Source: Microlunatus capsulatus (GTDB taxonomy: Bacteria > Actinomycetota > Actinomycetes > Propionibacteriales > Propionibacteriaceae). From it: a DNA stretch of 64,000 nt. Made by a program: the position numbers and the translations under genes. The notes beneath the pieces are model-generated. The model did no database searches and was not told the origin of the DNA. It saw only the letters and a program-made list of their open reading frames with translations. Below, piece after piece: positions 39,305 to 48,856 of this stretch. Within the stretch, counting starts at the first letter, position 1. Every line of letters begins with the position of its first letter. The DNA lies in assembly GCF_017876495.1 (NCBI RefSeq), contig NZ_JAGIOB010000001.1:496001-560000 (forward strand), in the 5' to 3' direction.

Positions 39305-40798
39305 TCAGGCCAGCCGCTCCAGGATGAGCTCGCGGACCCGGCCGGCGTCGGCCTGCCCGCGCATCTCCTTCATCACGGCGCCGATCAGCGCGCCGGCGGC
39401 CTGCACCTTGCCGGACCGCACCTTGTCGGCGACGCCCGGGTTGGCGGCGATGGCCGCGTCGACGGCAGCGCCCAGCGCCCCCTCGTCGGAGACGACAGCC
39501 AGGCCACGCCGCTCGACGACCTCGGCCGGGGTGCCCTCACCGGCGATGACGCCGTCGAAGACCTGCCGGGCGAGCTTGTCGTTGATGGTGCCCGCCTCGA
39601 CCAGCGCCTGGATCTCCGCCACCTGGGCGGGGGTCACGCCGGTCTCCTCCAGCTCGACGCCCTGCTCGTTGGCGCGCCGGGCCAGCTCGGTCAGCCACCA
39701 CTTGCGCGCCGACTGCGGCGAGGCCCCGGCCGCGACCGTCGCCTCGATGGCGTCCAGCGCACCCGCGTTGACGACGTCGCGCAGCTCGAGGTCGGAGAAG
39801 CCCCACTCGGCGCTCATCCGCTTCAGCCGCTCGGCCGGCGGCTCGGGCAGCGTGCCGCGCAGCTCCTCGACCCACGCCCGCGACGGCGCCACCGGCACCA
39901 GGTCGGGGTCGGGGAAGTAGCGGTACTCCTCCGCCTGCTCCTTGGAGCGGCCCGGCGAGGTCGTCCCCGAGCCCTCCTGCCAGTGCCGGGTCTCCTGCTT
40001 CACCCGGCCACCGGACGCCAGCAGCGCGGCCTGACGGGTGAGCTCGTAGCGGACGGCCCGCTCGACGCTGCGCAGCGAGTTGACGTTCTTGGTCTCGGTC
40101 CGGGTGCCCAGCGGGGACTCCGGGGTCGGCCGCAGCGAGACGTTGGCGTCGCAGCGCAGCGAGCCCTGCTCCATCCGGACGTCGGAGACGCCGAGCGCGC
40201 GCAGCAGGTCGCGGAGCATGGCGACGTAGGCCCGCGCCACCTCCGGCGCCTTGTCCCCCGCGCCCTCGATCGGCTTGGTGACGATCTCGATCAGCGGCAC
40301 GCCGGAGCGGTTGTAGTCGAGCAGCGAGTGGTCGGCGCCGTGGATGCGGCCGGTGGCGCCGCCGACGTGCAGCGACTTCCCCGTGTCCTCCTCCATGTGC
40401 GCGCGCTCGATCTCGATGCGGTACGTCTGGCCGTCCACCTCGACCTCGGCCCAGCCGTCGTAGGCGATGGGCTCGTCGTACTGGGAGATCTGGTAGTTCT
40501 TCGGCTGGTCGGGGTAGAAGTAGTTCTTCCGCGCGAACCGGCACCACTCCGCGATGGAGCAGTTCAGCGCCAGCCCGATCCGGATCGCCGACTCGATCGC
40601 CTTCGCGTTCACCACCGGCAGCGCACCGGGCAGGCCGAGGCAGACCGGGCAGACCTGGGTGTTCGGCTCGGCGCCGAACTCCGTCGAGCAGCCGCAGAAC
40701 ATCTTCGACGCCGTGTTGAGCTCGACGTGCACCTCCAGCCCCAGCACGGGGTCGAAGGTCGCCATCGCCTCGTCGTAGGCCATCACCGCGTCGCTCAT
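39305..40798 (-). CDS. gatB: Asp-tRNA(Asn)/Glu-tRNA(Gln) amidotransferase subunit B
   Basis: 497 residues, full length. The kinase/cradle domain shows [19 protein letters not shown] and [13 protein letters not shown] with zinc-binding cysteines, [19 protein letters not shown] and a C-terminal YqeY-like tail ([15 protein letters not shown]). It binds mischarged Glu-tRNA(Gln)/Asp-tRNA(Asn) and activates the acyl group for amidation with ammonia from GatA. ATG 40798 overlaps the gatA stop by four bases. Confidence 0.98.
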   Translation of the reverse strand: MSDAVMAYDEAMATFDPVLGLEVHVELNTASKMFCGCSTEFGAEPNTQVCPVCLGLPGALPVVNAKAIESAIRIGLALNCSIAEWCRFARKNYFYPDQPKNYQISQYDEPIAYDGWAEVEVDGQTYRIEIERAHMEEDTGKSLHVGGATGRIHGADHSLLDYNRSGVPLIEIVTKPIEGAGDKAPEVARAYVAMLRDLLRALGVSDVRMEQGSLRCDANVSLRPTPESPLGTRTETKNVNSLRSVERAVRYELTRQAALLASGGRVKQETRHWQEGSGTTSPGRSKEQAEEYRYFPDPDLVPVAPSRAWVEELRGTLPEPPAERLKRMSAEWGFSDLELRDVVNAGALDAIEATVAAGASPQSARKWWLTELARRANEQGVELEETGVTPAQVAEIQALVEAGTINDKLARQVFDGVIAGEGTPAEVVERRGLAVVSDEGALGAAVDAAIAANPGVADKVRSGKVQAAGALIGAVMKEMRGQADAGRVRELILERLA

Positions 40799-42306
40799 GC
40801 GGACACCGCCTCGGGGAGCGGCGGGATGCGGTCCAGCAGGGCGCCGCCCCACTGCGCGGTGAGCGCGCGCTCCAGCGCGGCGCCGACCCGGTAGAGCCGG
40901 TCGTCGGCCAGCGGCGGGGCCATCACCTGCAGCCCGACGGGCAGGCCGTCCTCGGGGGCCAGGCCCACGGGGAACGACGCGCTCGCGTTGCCGGCGAGGT
41001 TGGACGGGATGGTGCAGAGGTCGTTCATGTACATGGCCAGCGGGTCGTCGACCTTCTCGCCCAGCTTGAAGGCGGTCGTCGGGGTGGAGGGGGAGATCAG
41101 CACGTCGGCGGCGCTGAACGCGGCCTCGAAGTCGCGGCTGATCAGCGTCCGGACCTTCTGCGCCTGCCCGTAGTAGGCGTCGTAGTAGCCGCTGGACAGC
41201 GCGTAGGTGCCGATGATGATGCGGCGCTTCACCTCGGCGCCGAAGCCGGCCTCGCGGGTCGCGGCCATCACCTGCTCGGCGCTCAGGGTGCCGTCGTCGC
41301 CGACCCGCAGGCCGAACCGCATCGCGTCGAACTTGGCGAGGTTGGACGAGGCCTCGCTGGGCAGGATGAGGTAGTAGGCGGGCATGGCGTAGACGAAGTG
41401 CGGGCAGGAGACCTCGACGATCTCGGCGCCCAGCGAGGACAGCAGCGCCACCGACTCGGCGAAGCGCTGCTCGACCCCGGGCGCGTAGCCCTCGCCGCTC
41501 AGCTCCTTCACGACGCCGATCCGCATGCCGGCGACGTCGCCCGAGCGGGCGGCGCCGACGACGTCGGGGACGGGCGCGTCGATGGAGGTGGAGTCGCGGG
41601 GGTCGTGGCCGGCGATGACCTGGTGCAGCAGCGCCGCGTCCAGGACGGTCCGGGCGCAGGGCCCGGGCTGGTCGAGGCTGGAGGCCAGCGCGACCAGGCC
41701 GTAACGGGAGGTGCCGCCGTAGGTCGGCTTCACCCCGACCGTGCCGGTGACCGACGCCGGCTGGCGGATCGAGCCGCCGGTGTCGGTGCCGATGGAGAGC
41801 GGGGCCTCGAAGGCTGCCAGCGCTGCGGCCGAGCCGCCGCCGGAGCCGCCGGGGATCCGGTCGAGGTCCCAGGGGTTGTGGGTGGGCCCGTAGGCGGAGT
41901 TCTCCGTGGAGGAGCCCATGGCGAACTCGTCGAGGTTCGTCTTGCCCAGCACGACGAGGTCGGCGTCCAGCAGCCGCTGGGTGACCGTCGCGTTGTAGGG
42001 CGGGTACCAGCCCTCGAGCACCCGTGACCCGCAGGTCGTCGGCGCCCCGGTCATGGTCAGCACGTCCTTGAGGGCCAGCGGCACGCCGGCCAGCGGGCCG
42101 AGGGCCTCGCCGCGGCCGCGCTTGGCGTCGACGGCGGCCGCGGCCGCGAGGGCGCGCTCGCCGTCCACGTGCAGGAAGGCGTGCACGGCCGGCTCGACGG
42201 CCTCGATCCGGTCCAGGTGCGCGCGGGTGACCTCGACGGCGCTCTGCTCGCCGGAGGCGATCCGGCCGGCCAGCTCCGCGGCGGTGGCACGCAGGGTGTC
42301 GCTCAC
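40795..42306 (-). CDS. gatA: Asp-tRNA(Asn)/Glu-tRNA(Gln) amidotransferase subunit A
   Basis: 503 residues of the amidase signature family. The catalytic Ser-cisSer-Lys triad lies in [18 protein letters not shown] and [13 protein letters not shown]. It frees ammonia from glutamine and channels it to GatB. The GTG at 42306 overlaps the gatC stop by four bases, which sets the start. Confidence 0.98.
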   Translation of the reverse strand: MSDTLRATAAELAGRIASGEQSAVEVTRAHLDRIEAVEPAVHAFLHVDGERALAAAAAVDAKRGRGEALGPLAGVPLALKDVLTMTGAPTTCGSRVLEGWYPPYNATVTQRLLDADLVVLGKTNLDEFAMGSSTENSAYGPTHNPWDLDRIPGGSGGGSAAALAAFEAPLSIGTDTGGSIRQPASVTGTVGVKPTYGGTSRYGLVALASSLDQPGPCARTVLDAALLHQVIAGHDPRDSTSIDAPVPDVVGAARSGDVAGMRIGVVKELSGEGYAPGVEQRFAESVALLSSLGAEIVEVSCPHFVYAMPAYYLILPSEASSNLAKFDAMRFGLRVGDDGTLSAEQVMAATREAGFGAEVKRRIIIGTYALSSGYYDAYYGQAQKVRTLISRDFEAAFSAADVLISPSTPTTAFKLGEKVDDPLAMYMNDLCTIPSNLAGNASASFPVGLAPEDGLPVGLQVMAPPLADDRLYRVGAALERALTAQWGGALLDRIPPLPEAVSA

Positions 42307-42599
42307 GCGTCCTCCCCCAGGATCCGGGGCACGCGGAAGCGGTCCTGCTCGGCGGCCGGGGCCCCGGCGAGGACCTGCTCCCGGGGCAGCGACGGCTGCA
42401 CGACGTCGGCGCGGAACACGTTCGTCAGCGGCAGCGCGTGCGACGTCGGCGGGATGTCCTCGGCCGCCACGTCGGCGACGTGGGCCACCGACTCCAGGAT
42501 CACGTCCAGCTGCGGCGCGAGCAGCTCCAGCTCGTCGTCGGTCAGCTCGATCCGGGCCAGCCGGGCCAGGTCGGCCACGTCGTTCGGTGTGAGTGCCAC
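42303..42599 (-). CDS. gatC: Asp-tRNA(Asn)/Glu-tRNA(Gln) amidotransferase subunit C
   Basis: 98 residues, standard GatC size. [20 protein letters not shown] is the family's opening and [16 protein letters not shown] its second landmark. GatC ties GatA to GatB. The GTG at 42599 is preferred: an upstream ATG at 42644 lies inside the TAGGAT promoter hexamer, so it would not be transcribed, and GAGGGAGA stands before the GTG. Confidence 0.95.
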   Translation of the reverse strand: MALTPNDVADLARLARIELTDDELELLAPQLDVILESVAHVADVAAEDIPPTSHALPLTNVFRADVVQPSLPREQVLAGAPAAEQDRFRVPRILGEDA

Positions 42600-42642
42600 C
42601 TCGGTCAGTTCTCCCTCGTGCCATCGGGTGCAGTGCCCGCTC

Positions 42643-42648
42643 ATCCTA
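42643..42648 (-). promoter_or_regulatory. -10 hexamer (TAGGAT) of gatCAB
   Basis: TAGGAT on the minus strand lies 43 bases before the gatC GTG, leaving a leader of about 37 bases with a purine-rich ribosome site. It decides between the two candidate gatC starts. Confidence 0.45.
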
Positions 42649-42692
42649 GGTGCGTCGGGCCCGCGCTCCCCCGCCCGCTCACCGGCGCCAGG

Positions 42693-42698
42693 TACGGT
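42693..42698 (+). promoter_or_regulatory. -10 hexamer (TACGGT) of YdcF-type gene
   Basis: TACGGT ends exactly 6 bases before the ATG at 42705; leaderless spacing. Confidence 0.5.
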
Positions 42699-42704
42699 CC
42701 GCCC

Positions 42705-43724
42705 ATGACGAGCATCGTCCTGGCCGCGGTGTTCGCCGTCCTCTACGTCGTCTTCCGGCGCCGCGACCGCCGGCTGCTGCGCAACGGCTTCTTCCTCGTC
42801 GCCGCCCTGTTCTTCGGCCTGGTCGGGGTGCTGACGCTGCTGGTGGAGCAGGTGCCGGTGCTGGGACTGGCCGTGGTCGCCCTGCTCGCCCTGCTGCCGG
42901 CCGCCGTCCTCGTGCTGGCGGGCTTCCTCATCGCCAACGGGCTGACGATGGTGCGCAAGGAGGGCCGGAGCCTCGCCAACCTGCTGTCCCTGGTGGCAGG
43001 CCTGGCCGTGCTGGCCGTGCCCGTGGTGGCCGTCCTGCTGCTGAGCAGCGGCCTGCGCGTCGGCGTGCTGCTCTCGGCCGCGCTGGTCTTCGTGTCCAGC
43101 TACCTCGGCGTCGTCTTCGTCGCCTTCCTCGTCTACTCCCTGGTCTACGGGCGGACGGCGATCGAGAGCCCGCCCGAGGCCGTGGTCGTGCTGGGGTCCA
43201 AGATCATCGACGGCCGGGTGCCGCCGCTGCTGCGCAGCCGGCTCGACAAGGCCCTGCAGGTCTACCGGCGGACCGCGGCGACCACCGGTCGGGCACCGCT
43301 GCTGATCCCCTCCGGCGGCCAGGGCGCCGACGAGACCCGGGCCGAGGCGACGGCCATGGCGGAGTACCTCCTGGCCCAGGGCGCGGACCCGGCCGACGTC
43401 CTCCCCGAGGACCGGGCCACCACCACCCGGGAGAACCTCGTGCTGGCGGCCGCGGTGCAGGCCGGTGCGGGCCGGCCCGGTCCGGCGCTCGCGGTGACGA
43501 ACAGCTACCACACGCTGCGGGCGGCGATGATCGCCCGCGACCTCGGCCTGGACACCCAGGTCGTGGGCTCCCCGACCGCCCGCTACTACGTGCCCAGCGC
43601 CTTCCTGCGCGAGTTCGCCGCCGTGCTCGTCGAGCAGCGGCTGGTGCACGCCGTCGTCCTGGGCGTGCCGTTCCTGCTGGGCGCGGTGCTGCTGGTCCTC
43701 GACCTCAGCGGCCTGCTGGCCTGA
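42705..43724 (+). CDS. YdcF/DUF218-family membrane protein
   Basis: 339 residues. Five or six helices fill the first ~150 residues, then a soluble DUF218 domain with AVVVLGSKIIDG, PSGGQGADETRAEA, TTTRENLV and VTNSYHTLRA, and a final helix pair. Family members include SanA and ElyC, linked to envelope integrity and lipid carrier recycling; the catalytic reaction is unsettled. The gene is divergent from gatC and ends 5 bases from the convergent DUF1015 gene. Confidence 0.88.
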   Translation: MTSIVLAAVFAVLYVVFRRRDRRLLRNGFFLVAALFFGLVGVLTLLVEQVPVLGLAVVALLALLPAAVLVLAGFLIANGLTMVRKEGRSLANLLSLVAGLAVLAVPVVAVLLLSSGLRVGVLLSAALVFVSSYLGVVFVAFLVYSLVYGRTAIESPPEAVVVLGSKIIDGRVPPLLRSRLDKALQVYRRTAATTGRAPLLIPSGGQGADETRAEATAMAEYLLAQGADPADVLPEDRATTTRENLVLAAAVQAGAGRPGPALAVTNSYHTLRAAMIARDLGLDTQVVGSPTARYYVPSAFLREFAAVLVEQRLVHAVVLGVPFLLGAVLLVLDLSGLLA

Positions 43725-43729
43725 GGCCT

Positions 43730-44917
43730 TCAGCCCTCCAGGGGCCGCAGCACGAAGCCGGTCCGCAGCTTCGGGGTGAAGAACGTCGACTTGGGCGGCA
43801 TCAGCAGGCCCTCGCGGGCAGTCCGCTCGATCTCGGCGATGCCGACCGGGCGGATGAGCACGGCGGCGGCAGCCTGCCCGTCCTGCACCGCGGCCAGCAC
43901 GGGGTCCAGGCCGTGCTGGTAGCTGACGGTGTGCGCCACGTCGGCCAGCGCCGTCTCCAGCCAGCCGCCGTCGAGGGCCCGGACGCCGTCGAAGGCGCCG
44001 GGCCGCGGGGTCAGGGCCCAGGTGGCGCCGGGCTCGACGAGGGTGAGGAAGCCCTCCTCGGCCATGGCGGCCAGGGTGCCCGGCCCGGGCGGGTCGACCG
44101 GGGCGAGGTCGAAGCGGCGGGCCAGCGCCTCCCGCAGCACCGCGGGGTCGACGTCGGCGTAGAGCCGGTGGATCGCGGCCACGCTGAGCTGCTCGGGCAC
44201 CAGCTCGCCGACGAAGGCCAGCGTCTCCTCCGCGGGACCGGCGTCGCCACCGGTGACGGCCCGGACCTCGTCGCGGTAGGTGCGGCTGACGGCGTAGCGG
44301 TGGTGCCCGTCGGCGACCAGCACGTCGTCGACGGCGACGGCGGCGGCGATGGCGGCCACCCGCGCCGGGTCGTCGACCCGCTCGACGACGTGCTCGACGC
44401 CGTCCTCGACGACGCGGCCCAGCACCTCGCCCGGCTCGCGGAGCAGCGCGGTGAGCCCGGTGGCCAGCGAGAGCCCCCAGACCGGGGACAGGTTCGCCCG
44501 GGTGGCCCGCGTCAGGTCCAGCCGGTCGGTCGACGCCTTGGGGGTGGTCCGCTCGTGCGGCAGCACCCCGCCGGCCCCCTCGTCGACGACCTCCAGCCCG
44601 CCGAGCACGCCGACCAGGTCGCGCGCGGCGCCCGCCGCGTCGGTGAACCGCAGCCGGTAGAGCGTGAACGACGGCGCCGGGTCCTCGACCAGCACGCCGT
44701 CGGCCCGCCAGGCCCGCAGCCGCTCGGCCGCCCGCTCGTAGCGGTCGTCGCCGTCCAGCGGGACGTCGACGTGCACCACGGCGTGCGGTGAGCGGTCCCC
44801 GCGCTCGCGGACCTCGGCCTCGGCCATCACGTCGTAGGGCGGCGCGGTCACCAGGGCCAGGTCGTCGACGGCGTAGCGGAGCGCGCGGAACGGGCGGAAG
44901 CGGGGCACGGCGACCAT
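43730..44917 (-). CDS. DUF1015-family protein
   Basis: 395 residues. Family landmarks are FRPFRALRYAV, TAPPYDVM, VADGHHRYAVSRTYRDE and, at the end, MPPKSTFFTPKLRTGFVLRPL. DUF1015 proteins are related to SerK-type kinases, which phosphorylate serine in archaea; whether this member does so is unknown. The HGHHR-like motif is intact. The ATG at 44917 is chosen as the start of the conserved VPRFRPFRA segment. Confidence 0.85.
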   Translation of the reverse strand: MVAVPRFRPFRALRYAVDDLALVTAPPYDVMAEAEVRERGDRSPHAVVHVDVPLDGDDRYERAAERLRAWRADGVLVEDPAPSFTLYRLRFTDAAGAARDLVGVLGGLEVVDEGAGGVLPHERTTPKASTDRLDLTRATRANLSPVWGLSLATGLTALLREPGEVLGRVVEDGVEHVVERVDDPARVAAIAAAVAVDDVLVADGHHRYAVSRTYRDEVRAVTGGDAGPAEETLAFVGELVPEQLSVAAIHRLYADVDPAVLREALARRFDLAPVDPPGPGTLAAMAEEGFLTLVEPGATWALTPRPGAFDGVRALDGGWLETALADVAHTVSYQHGLDPVLAAVQDGQAAAAVLIRPVGIAEIERTAREGLLMPPKSTFFTPKLRTGFVLRPLEG

Positions 44918-44994
44918 GGTGGCACCGCCCGCGCTGTCCACGGGCCGGGACGGGTCCCGTGTCGGAACGCCTGCGTCACCCACCGGTAACGCCG

Positions 44995-45636
44995 ATGGAC
45001 GAGGATGTCGGCGTGTTCCTCATGCGCGTGCGCCTGCCCGACCGCCCCGGCTCCCTGGGTGCGGTCGCCACCGCCATGGGCGGGGTGGGCGGCGACATCA
45101 ACGCCGTCGAGATCGTCGAGAAGGGTGACGGGGTGGTCGTCGACGACTTCATCGTCGACCTGCCGCCGGGCGCGCTGCCCGAGAACATCGTCACCGCCTG
45201 CCAGACCCTGGAGGGCGTCAAGGTCGAGTGGATCTCCCGCTACCCCGAGGGCGGCGGCCTGCAGTCCGACCTCGAGGCGCTGGAGCGGATGACCGCCGAC
45301 CCGGTGCACGCCGCCGAGACGCTGGTCTCGCTCTGCCCGGTCGTCTTCCGCTCGCACTGGGCGACGCTGCTGCAGCTGGGCGACGGCACCCGGGTGGTCT
45401 ACTCGACGACGCTGGCCCCCGACCTGACGCCGGAGGTGGCGGCCACCTTCGGGCCTTTCGAGGCCACCCACCGCGTCGACCTGCCCTCGGGCTGGAGCCC
45501 GGGCTGGGGCGACACGACCCTCGTGGTCACCCCGCTGACCGGGGACCGGGTGATCGCCATCGGCCGGCTGGGCGGGCCCGCGTTCCTCGACTCCGAGATC
45601 GCCCGGCTGCACCACCTCGCCGCCCTGGTGAAGTAG
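44995..45636 (+). CDS. ACT-domain regulatory protein
   Basis: 213 residues. The first ~75 are an ACT domain (FLMRVRLPDRPGSLGAVATAMG, then GDINAVEIVEKGDG), a fold that binds amino acids. The second half (SLCPVVFRSHWATLLQLG, RLGGPAFLDSEIARLHHLA) is GAF-like in appearance, without an obvious catalytic site. It may sense an amino acid and regulate a partner; none is visible nearby. ATG 44995 is the only start that retains the whole ACT domain. Confidence 0.8.
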   Translation: MDEDVGVFLMRVRLPDRPGSLGAVATAMGGVGGDINAVEIVEKGDGVVVDDFIVDLPPGALPENIVTACQTLEGVKVEWISRYPEGGGLQSDLEALERMTADPVHAAETLVSLCPVVFRSHWATLLQLGDGTRVVYSTTLAPDLTPEVAATFGPFEATHRVDLPSGWSPGWGDTTLVVTPLTGDRVIAIGRLGGPAFLDSEIARLHHLAALVK

Positions 45637-45672
45637 CCCGGCCGAGCCCTCCCGGCCGGGGGCCGGGTCCGG

Positions 45673-45678
45673 TACGGT
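45673..45678 (+). promoter_or_regulatory. -10 hexamer (TACGGT) of VTT-like gene
   Basis: TACGGT ends exactly 6 bases before the ATG at 45685; leaderless spacing. Confidence 0.5.
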
Positions 45679-45684
45679 CGCACG

Positions 45685-46203
45685 ATGACCGCGATGGGGT
45701 GGGCCGACGTGCTCACCCTGCTCGGGACCATCGGTTTCGGGGTGCTGTCGGCCATCATCCCGCTGGCCAACGCCGAGGCCTACGTCTTCACCACCCAGCT
45801 CTCGCGGACCGTCGACCCGGTCGAGGTCGCCCTGGGCATCGCCGTCGGCCAGACCATCGGCAAGGTGCTGCTGTTCTACGGGGTGCGCCGCGGCAAGAAC
45901 CTGCCGGGCATCCGGCACAAGCGTGCGGCCCTGCGGAGCCGGCCCGCGGGCCCGGCCCGGGCCCGCGTCCGGGCCGTCCTGCAGGCCCTGCTCGCCCTCG
46001 TCGGGCAGAAGCGCTGGGGGCTGCCGATCACCTTCGTCGCCGCCGTCGTCGGCGTCCCGCCGCTGTACGCCGTCGCGCTGCTGGCCGGGGCGACGCGGAT
46101 GCGGCTGGTCTGGTTCGCCGCCGTCGTGCTCGCCGGCCGGGCGCTGCGCTTCGGGCTGGTGGCCTACGGCGTCGACGGGATGGGCTGGTGGTCGGAGCCC
46201 TGA
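45685..46203 (+). CDS. VTT/DedA-like membrane protein
   Basis: 172 residues with about four helices. FGVLSAIIPLANAEAYV, GQTIGKVLLFYGVRRGK and GLPITFVAAVVGVPPLYAVALLAG with a final GRALRF resemble the VTT (SNARE-associated/DedA) fold, which includes lipid scramblases and small-molecule carriers. The protein is shorter than typical DedA members. The assignment is by motif shape only. Confidence 0.65.
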   Translation: MTAMGWADVLTLLGTIGFGVLSAIIPLANAEAYVFTTQLSRTVDPVEVALGIAVGQTIGKVLLFYGVRRGKNLPGIRHKRAALRSRPAGPARARVRAVLQALLALVGQKRWGLPITFVAAVVGVPPLYAVALLAGATRMRLVWFAAVVLAGRALRFGLVAYGVDGMGWWSEP

Positions 46204-46252
46204 GCCCCGGCCGACGCCCCCGCGGGGCCGGTCCCCGGCCCGGCCGCCCGAC

Positions 46253-46258
46253 TAGAGT
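46253..46258 (+). promoter_or_regulatory. -10 hexamer (TAGAGT) of small membrane protein/deacetylase operon
   Basis: TAGAGT ends exactly 6 bases before the GTG at 46265; leaderless spacing. Confidence 0.5.
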
Positions 46259-46264
46259 GGACGC

Positions 46265-46492
46265 GTGCCCAAGATCTTCAGCGACCTCAACCTGAACGGG
46301 GCGACGCCCCCGCGGGTCCGGCCGACGCTCGGTGAGTGGGGCCCGCTGCAGGTGCCGACCACCCGGCAGAAGCGGCGGATGCGGATCTGGGTCGGGCTCG
46401 CCCTGCTGGGCACGATGCTCGCGGTCTTCCTGCTCGGCTGGTACGTCTACCACGCCATGACCGGCAGCTGGGGCTTCGGCATCGGCTCGTGA
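46265..46492 (+). CDS. Small single-helix membrane protein
   Basis: 75 residues: a ~35-residue soluble head with PKIFSDLNLNGATPPRVRPTLGEWGP, a basic stretch RQKRRMR and one helix (IWVGLALLGTMLAVFLLGWYVY). The head is Pro-rich and well composed, not repeat-like. It overlaps the deacetylase gene by four bases, so it may anchor or assist that enzyme. No family known to me. Confidence 0.7.
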   Translation: MPKIFSDLNLNGATPPRVRPTLGEWGPLQVPTTRQKRRMRIWVGLALLGTMLAVFLLGWYVYHAMTGSWGFGIGS

Positions 46493-47223
46493 GCCGCCCC
46501 CACCCCGCCCTCGGCGCCGCCTCGGCGCTCGCCTCGATGGCCGGGCTCGCCGCGCTCTACCGGGCCGGGTTCGGCTCCGCCAGCCAGGTCTTCGGGCCCT
46601 TCCCCCACCGCGGCCCGGACCACGAGCCGGTGGTCGCCCTGACCTTCGACGACGGCCCGAACGAGCCGTGGACCAGCCGGCTGCTGGACACCCTCGGCGA
46701 GCGCGAGGTGCCCGGCACCTTCTTCCAGGTGGGCCGCTGCGCCGAGCGGCACCCCGACGTCACCCGGCGCGTCGTCGCCGAGGGCCACGTGCTCGGCAAC
46801 CACAGCCTCAGCCACGCCTTCGGCCGCTACCTCACCGAGCCGCGCCAGGACGCCGAGATCCTCGGCGGCCAGCGGGTGCTGCGGGAGGTGGCCGGGGTGA
46901 CCCCGCTGCTGTACCGGCCGCCGTGGCTGTGCCACTGGCCCTGGGTGCTCCGCGGCATCGCCCGGTCGGGCTCGTCGGTGGTCTCGGGCACCTTCGGCAG
47001 CCTGCTGGAGGTGGCGCAGCCCGCGCCCGCTCGGATCGCCGCGGCGGCCGCCGGGCGGACGGTCCCCGGGTCGGTCCTGATCCTGCACGACGGCCGCGAG
47101 GCCCGCGGCGGTGACCGGGCGTCGTCGGTCGCCGCCGTCGGCCCGCTCGTCGACCGGCTGCGCGCCCGCGGCTACCGCTTCACCACCGTCGACCGGCTGC
47201 TCGGGCTGCCGGCGTACGGCTGA
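46489..47223 (+). CDS. Polysaccharide deacetylase-family protein
   Basis: 244 residues of the NodB fold. Motif 1 is ALTFDDGPNE with the catalytic and metal Asp, motif 2 is NHSLSHAF with two metal His, and motif 3 is RPPWL. The His of the last motif appears in LILHDGR. The first ~25 residues are hydrophobic enough to act as an uncleaved anchor. It probably removes N-acetyl groups from peptidoglycan or another surface glycan. GTG 46489 overlaps the stop of the preceding small gene. Confidence 0.9.
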   Translation: MSRPHPALGAASALASMAGLAALYRAGFGSASQVFGPFPHRGPDHEPVVALTFDDGPNEPWTSRLLDTLGEREVPGTFFQVGRCAERHPDVTRRVVAEGHVLGNHSLSHAFGRYLTEPRQDAEILGGQRVLREVAGVTPLLYRPPWLCHWPWVLRGIARSGSSVVSGTFGSLLEVAQPAPARIAAAAAGRTVPGSVLILHDGREARGGDRASSVAAVGPLVDRLRARGYRFTTVDRLLGLPAYG

Positions 47224-47240
47224 GCCGCCGGCGCCGCACG

Positions 47241-47246
47241 TACGGT
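47241..47246 (+). promoter_or_regulatory. -10 hexamer (TACGGT) of DHA2 exporter gene
   Basis: TACGGT ends exactly 6 bases before the GTG at 47253; leaderless spacing. Confidence 0.5.
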
Positions 47247-47252
47247 GGCCGG

Positions 47253-48833
47253 GTGAGCGCGGAGACCGGTGAGCGGGTGGAGCCCGGCCCCGGTCCCGGT
47301 CCCGGCCCCGACGCAGGCGCTGGGTCCGACGGCGACGCAGCGGCCCCGTCGCGCTCGCGGCTCTGGCTGCTGCTCACCGGCCTCGCCCTCGCGCTGCTGC
47401 TCTCCGAGCTGGACCAGACCGTCTTCGCCACGGCCCTGCCGACGGTGGTGGGCGAGCTGTCCGGCGTCCAGGACATGCTCTGGGTGAACACCGCCTACAT
47501 GCTGACCGGCACCGCCGCGCTGCCCGTCTACGGCAAGCTCAGCGACCTGCTGGGCCGCAAGCCCGTGCTGCTGGCCGGGATGCTCGTCTTCGTCGCCGGC
47601 TCGGTGCTGGGCGGGCTGAGCACCGACATGGGCACGCTCATCGCCGCCCGCGCGGTGCAGGGGCTCGGCGGCGGCGGGCTCATCGTGCTCGTCCAGTCCG
47701 TCGTCGCCGACACCGTCCCGGCCCGGGACCGTGCGCCCTACCTCAGCGCCATCGGCGCCGTCTTCGCCCTCAGCGCGATCGCCGGTCCGGTGGTCGGCGG
47801 CTGGCTCACCGAGGGCGTCGGCTGGCGGTGGGCGTTCTGGGTCAACCTGCCGCTGGGCGGCCTGGCCGTGCTGGCGGTGGCCCTGCTGCTGCGGGAGCCG
47901 CCGCGCCGGACGGAGCGGGTGCGGCTCGACGTCGCCGGCACCGCGACCCTCGCCGTCGCCGTCACCGCCCTGGTGCTGCTGGTCTCCTGGGGCGGCACCC
48001 GGCTGCCGTGGACCTCGCCGGGCGCCCTGGCGCTGGCCGCCCTCGTCGTGGCGGCCGCCGTCGTCCTCGTGCTGGTGGAGCGCCGGGCCGCCGAGCCCGT
48101 GATCCCGCTGACGCTGTTCCGCGACCGGACCTTCACCGCCGCGGTGGTCGCCGGCCTGGTGATGGGCGCGGCCATGTTCGGCACCCTGGGCTACCTGCCG
48201 ACCTACCTCCAGATGGCGGTCGGGCTGGGTCCCACCGCCGCCGGGATGGCGATGCTGACGCTGGTCGCCGGCCTGGCCCTGTCCACCGTCGGCTCGGCGC
48301 AGCTGGTCCGGCGCACCGGGCGCACCAAGCTGCTGCCGCTGGTGGGCACCGCCCTCGTCGCCACCGCGCTGGCGCTGCTGGCCACCCTGACGCCGACCAC
48401 CCCGCTGCCGCTGGCCGGGCTCTACCTGCTGGTGCTGGGCCTGGGCATCGGCTGCGCCTGGGAGGTGCTCGTCGTCGTCGTGCAGAACACCGCGCCCGAC
48501 GGCGCGGTCGGCGCCGCCACGGCCACCAACAGCTTCTTCCGTGAGATCGGGGTGACCACGGGCTCGGCGCTCGTCGGCGCGCTGTTCACCGCCCGGCTCG
48601 GCGCGCTGCTCGCCGACCGGGTCCCCGCCGTGGGCGGGGTGGACGTCGGGAGCCTGACCCCCGCCCTGGCCGCGGGCCTGCCGTCGGCGGTGCGGGAGGC
48701 GGTCGCGGCGGCCTACAACGACGCGCTCACCCCGGTCTTCGCGCTGCTGGTGCCGGTGGTGCTGGCCAGCACGCTGCTCCTGCTGCTGGTCCGCGAGCGG
48801 CCGCTCGCGACGGCGGACGCCGGGCGGCCCTAG
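47253..48833 (+). CDS. MFS multidrug exporter, DHA2 (14-helix) family
   Basis: 526 residues with 14 helices. The DHA2 motif is seen as LDQTVFATALPTVV and motif A as GKLSDLLGRKPV; AGPVVGGWL matches motif C, typical of antiporters. It should export drugs or other toxic cations in exchange for protons. The N-terminal ~30 residues are a (PG)n-rich low-complexity tail. No regulator is adjacent. It is convergent with the fucosidase gene, 23 bases apart. Confidence 0.93.
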   Translation: MSAETGERVEPGPGPGPGPDAGAGSDGDAAAPSRSRLWLLLTGLALALLLSELDQTVFATALPTVVGELSGVQDMLWVNTAYMLTGTAALPVYGKLSDLLGRKPVLLAGMLVFVAGSVLGGLSTDMGTLIAARAVQGLGGGGLIVLVQSVVADTVPARDRAPYLSAIGAVFALSAIAGPVVGGWLTEGVGWRWAFWVNLPLGGLAVLAVALLLREPPRRTERVRLDVAGTATLAVAVTALVLLVSWGGTRLPWTSPGALALAALVVAAAVVLVLVERRAAEPVIPLTLFRDRTFTAAVVAGLVMGAAMFGTLGYLPTYLQMAVGLGPTAAGMAMLTLVAGLALSTVGSAQLVRRTGRTKLLPLVGTALVATALALLATLTPTTPLPLAGLYLLVLGLGIGCAWEVLVVVVQNTAPDGAVGAATATNSFFREIGVTTGSALVGALFTARLGALLADRVPAVGGVDVGSLTPALAAGLPSAVREAVAAAYNDALTPVFALLVPVVLASTLLLLLVRERPLATADAGRP

Positions 48834-48856
48834 GCCGGAGCCCGCGGGTCAGCGGA

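Noticed and set aside
42600-42644. Upstream ATG start for gatC
   Set aside because: The codon overlaps the TAGGAT promoter hexamer, and GatC proteins begin at the later LTPNDV segment.
47281-47345. Pro-Gly repeat at the exporter N-terminus as a functional repeat
   Set aside because: Short low-complexity coding sequence common in GC-rich genomes; no evidence of phase variation.
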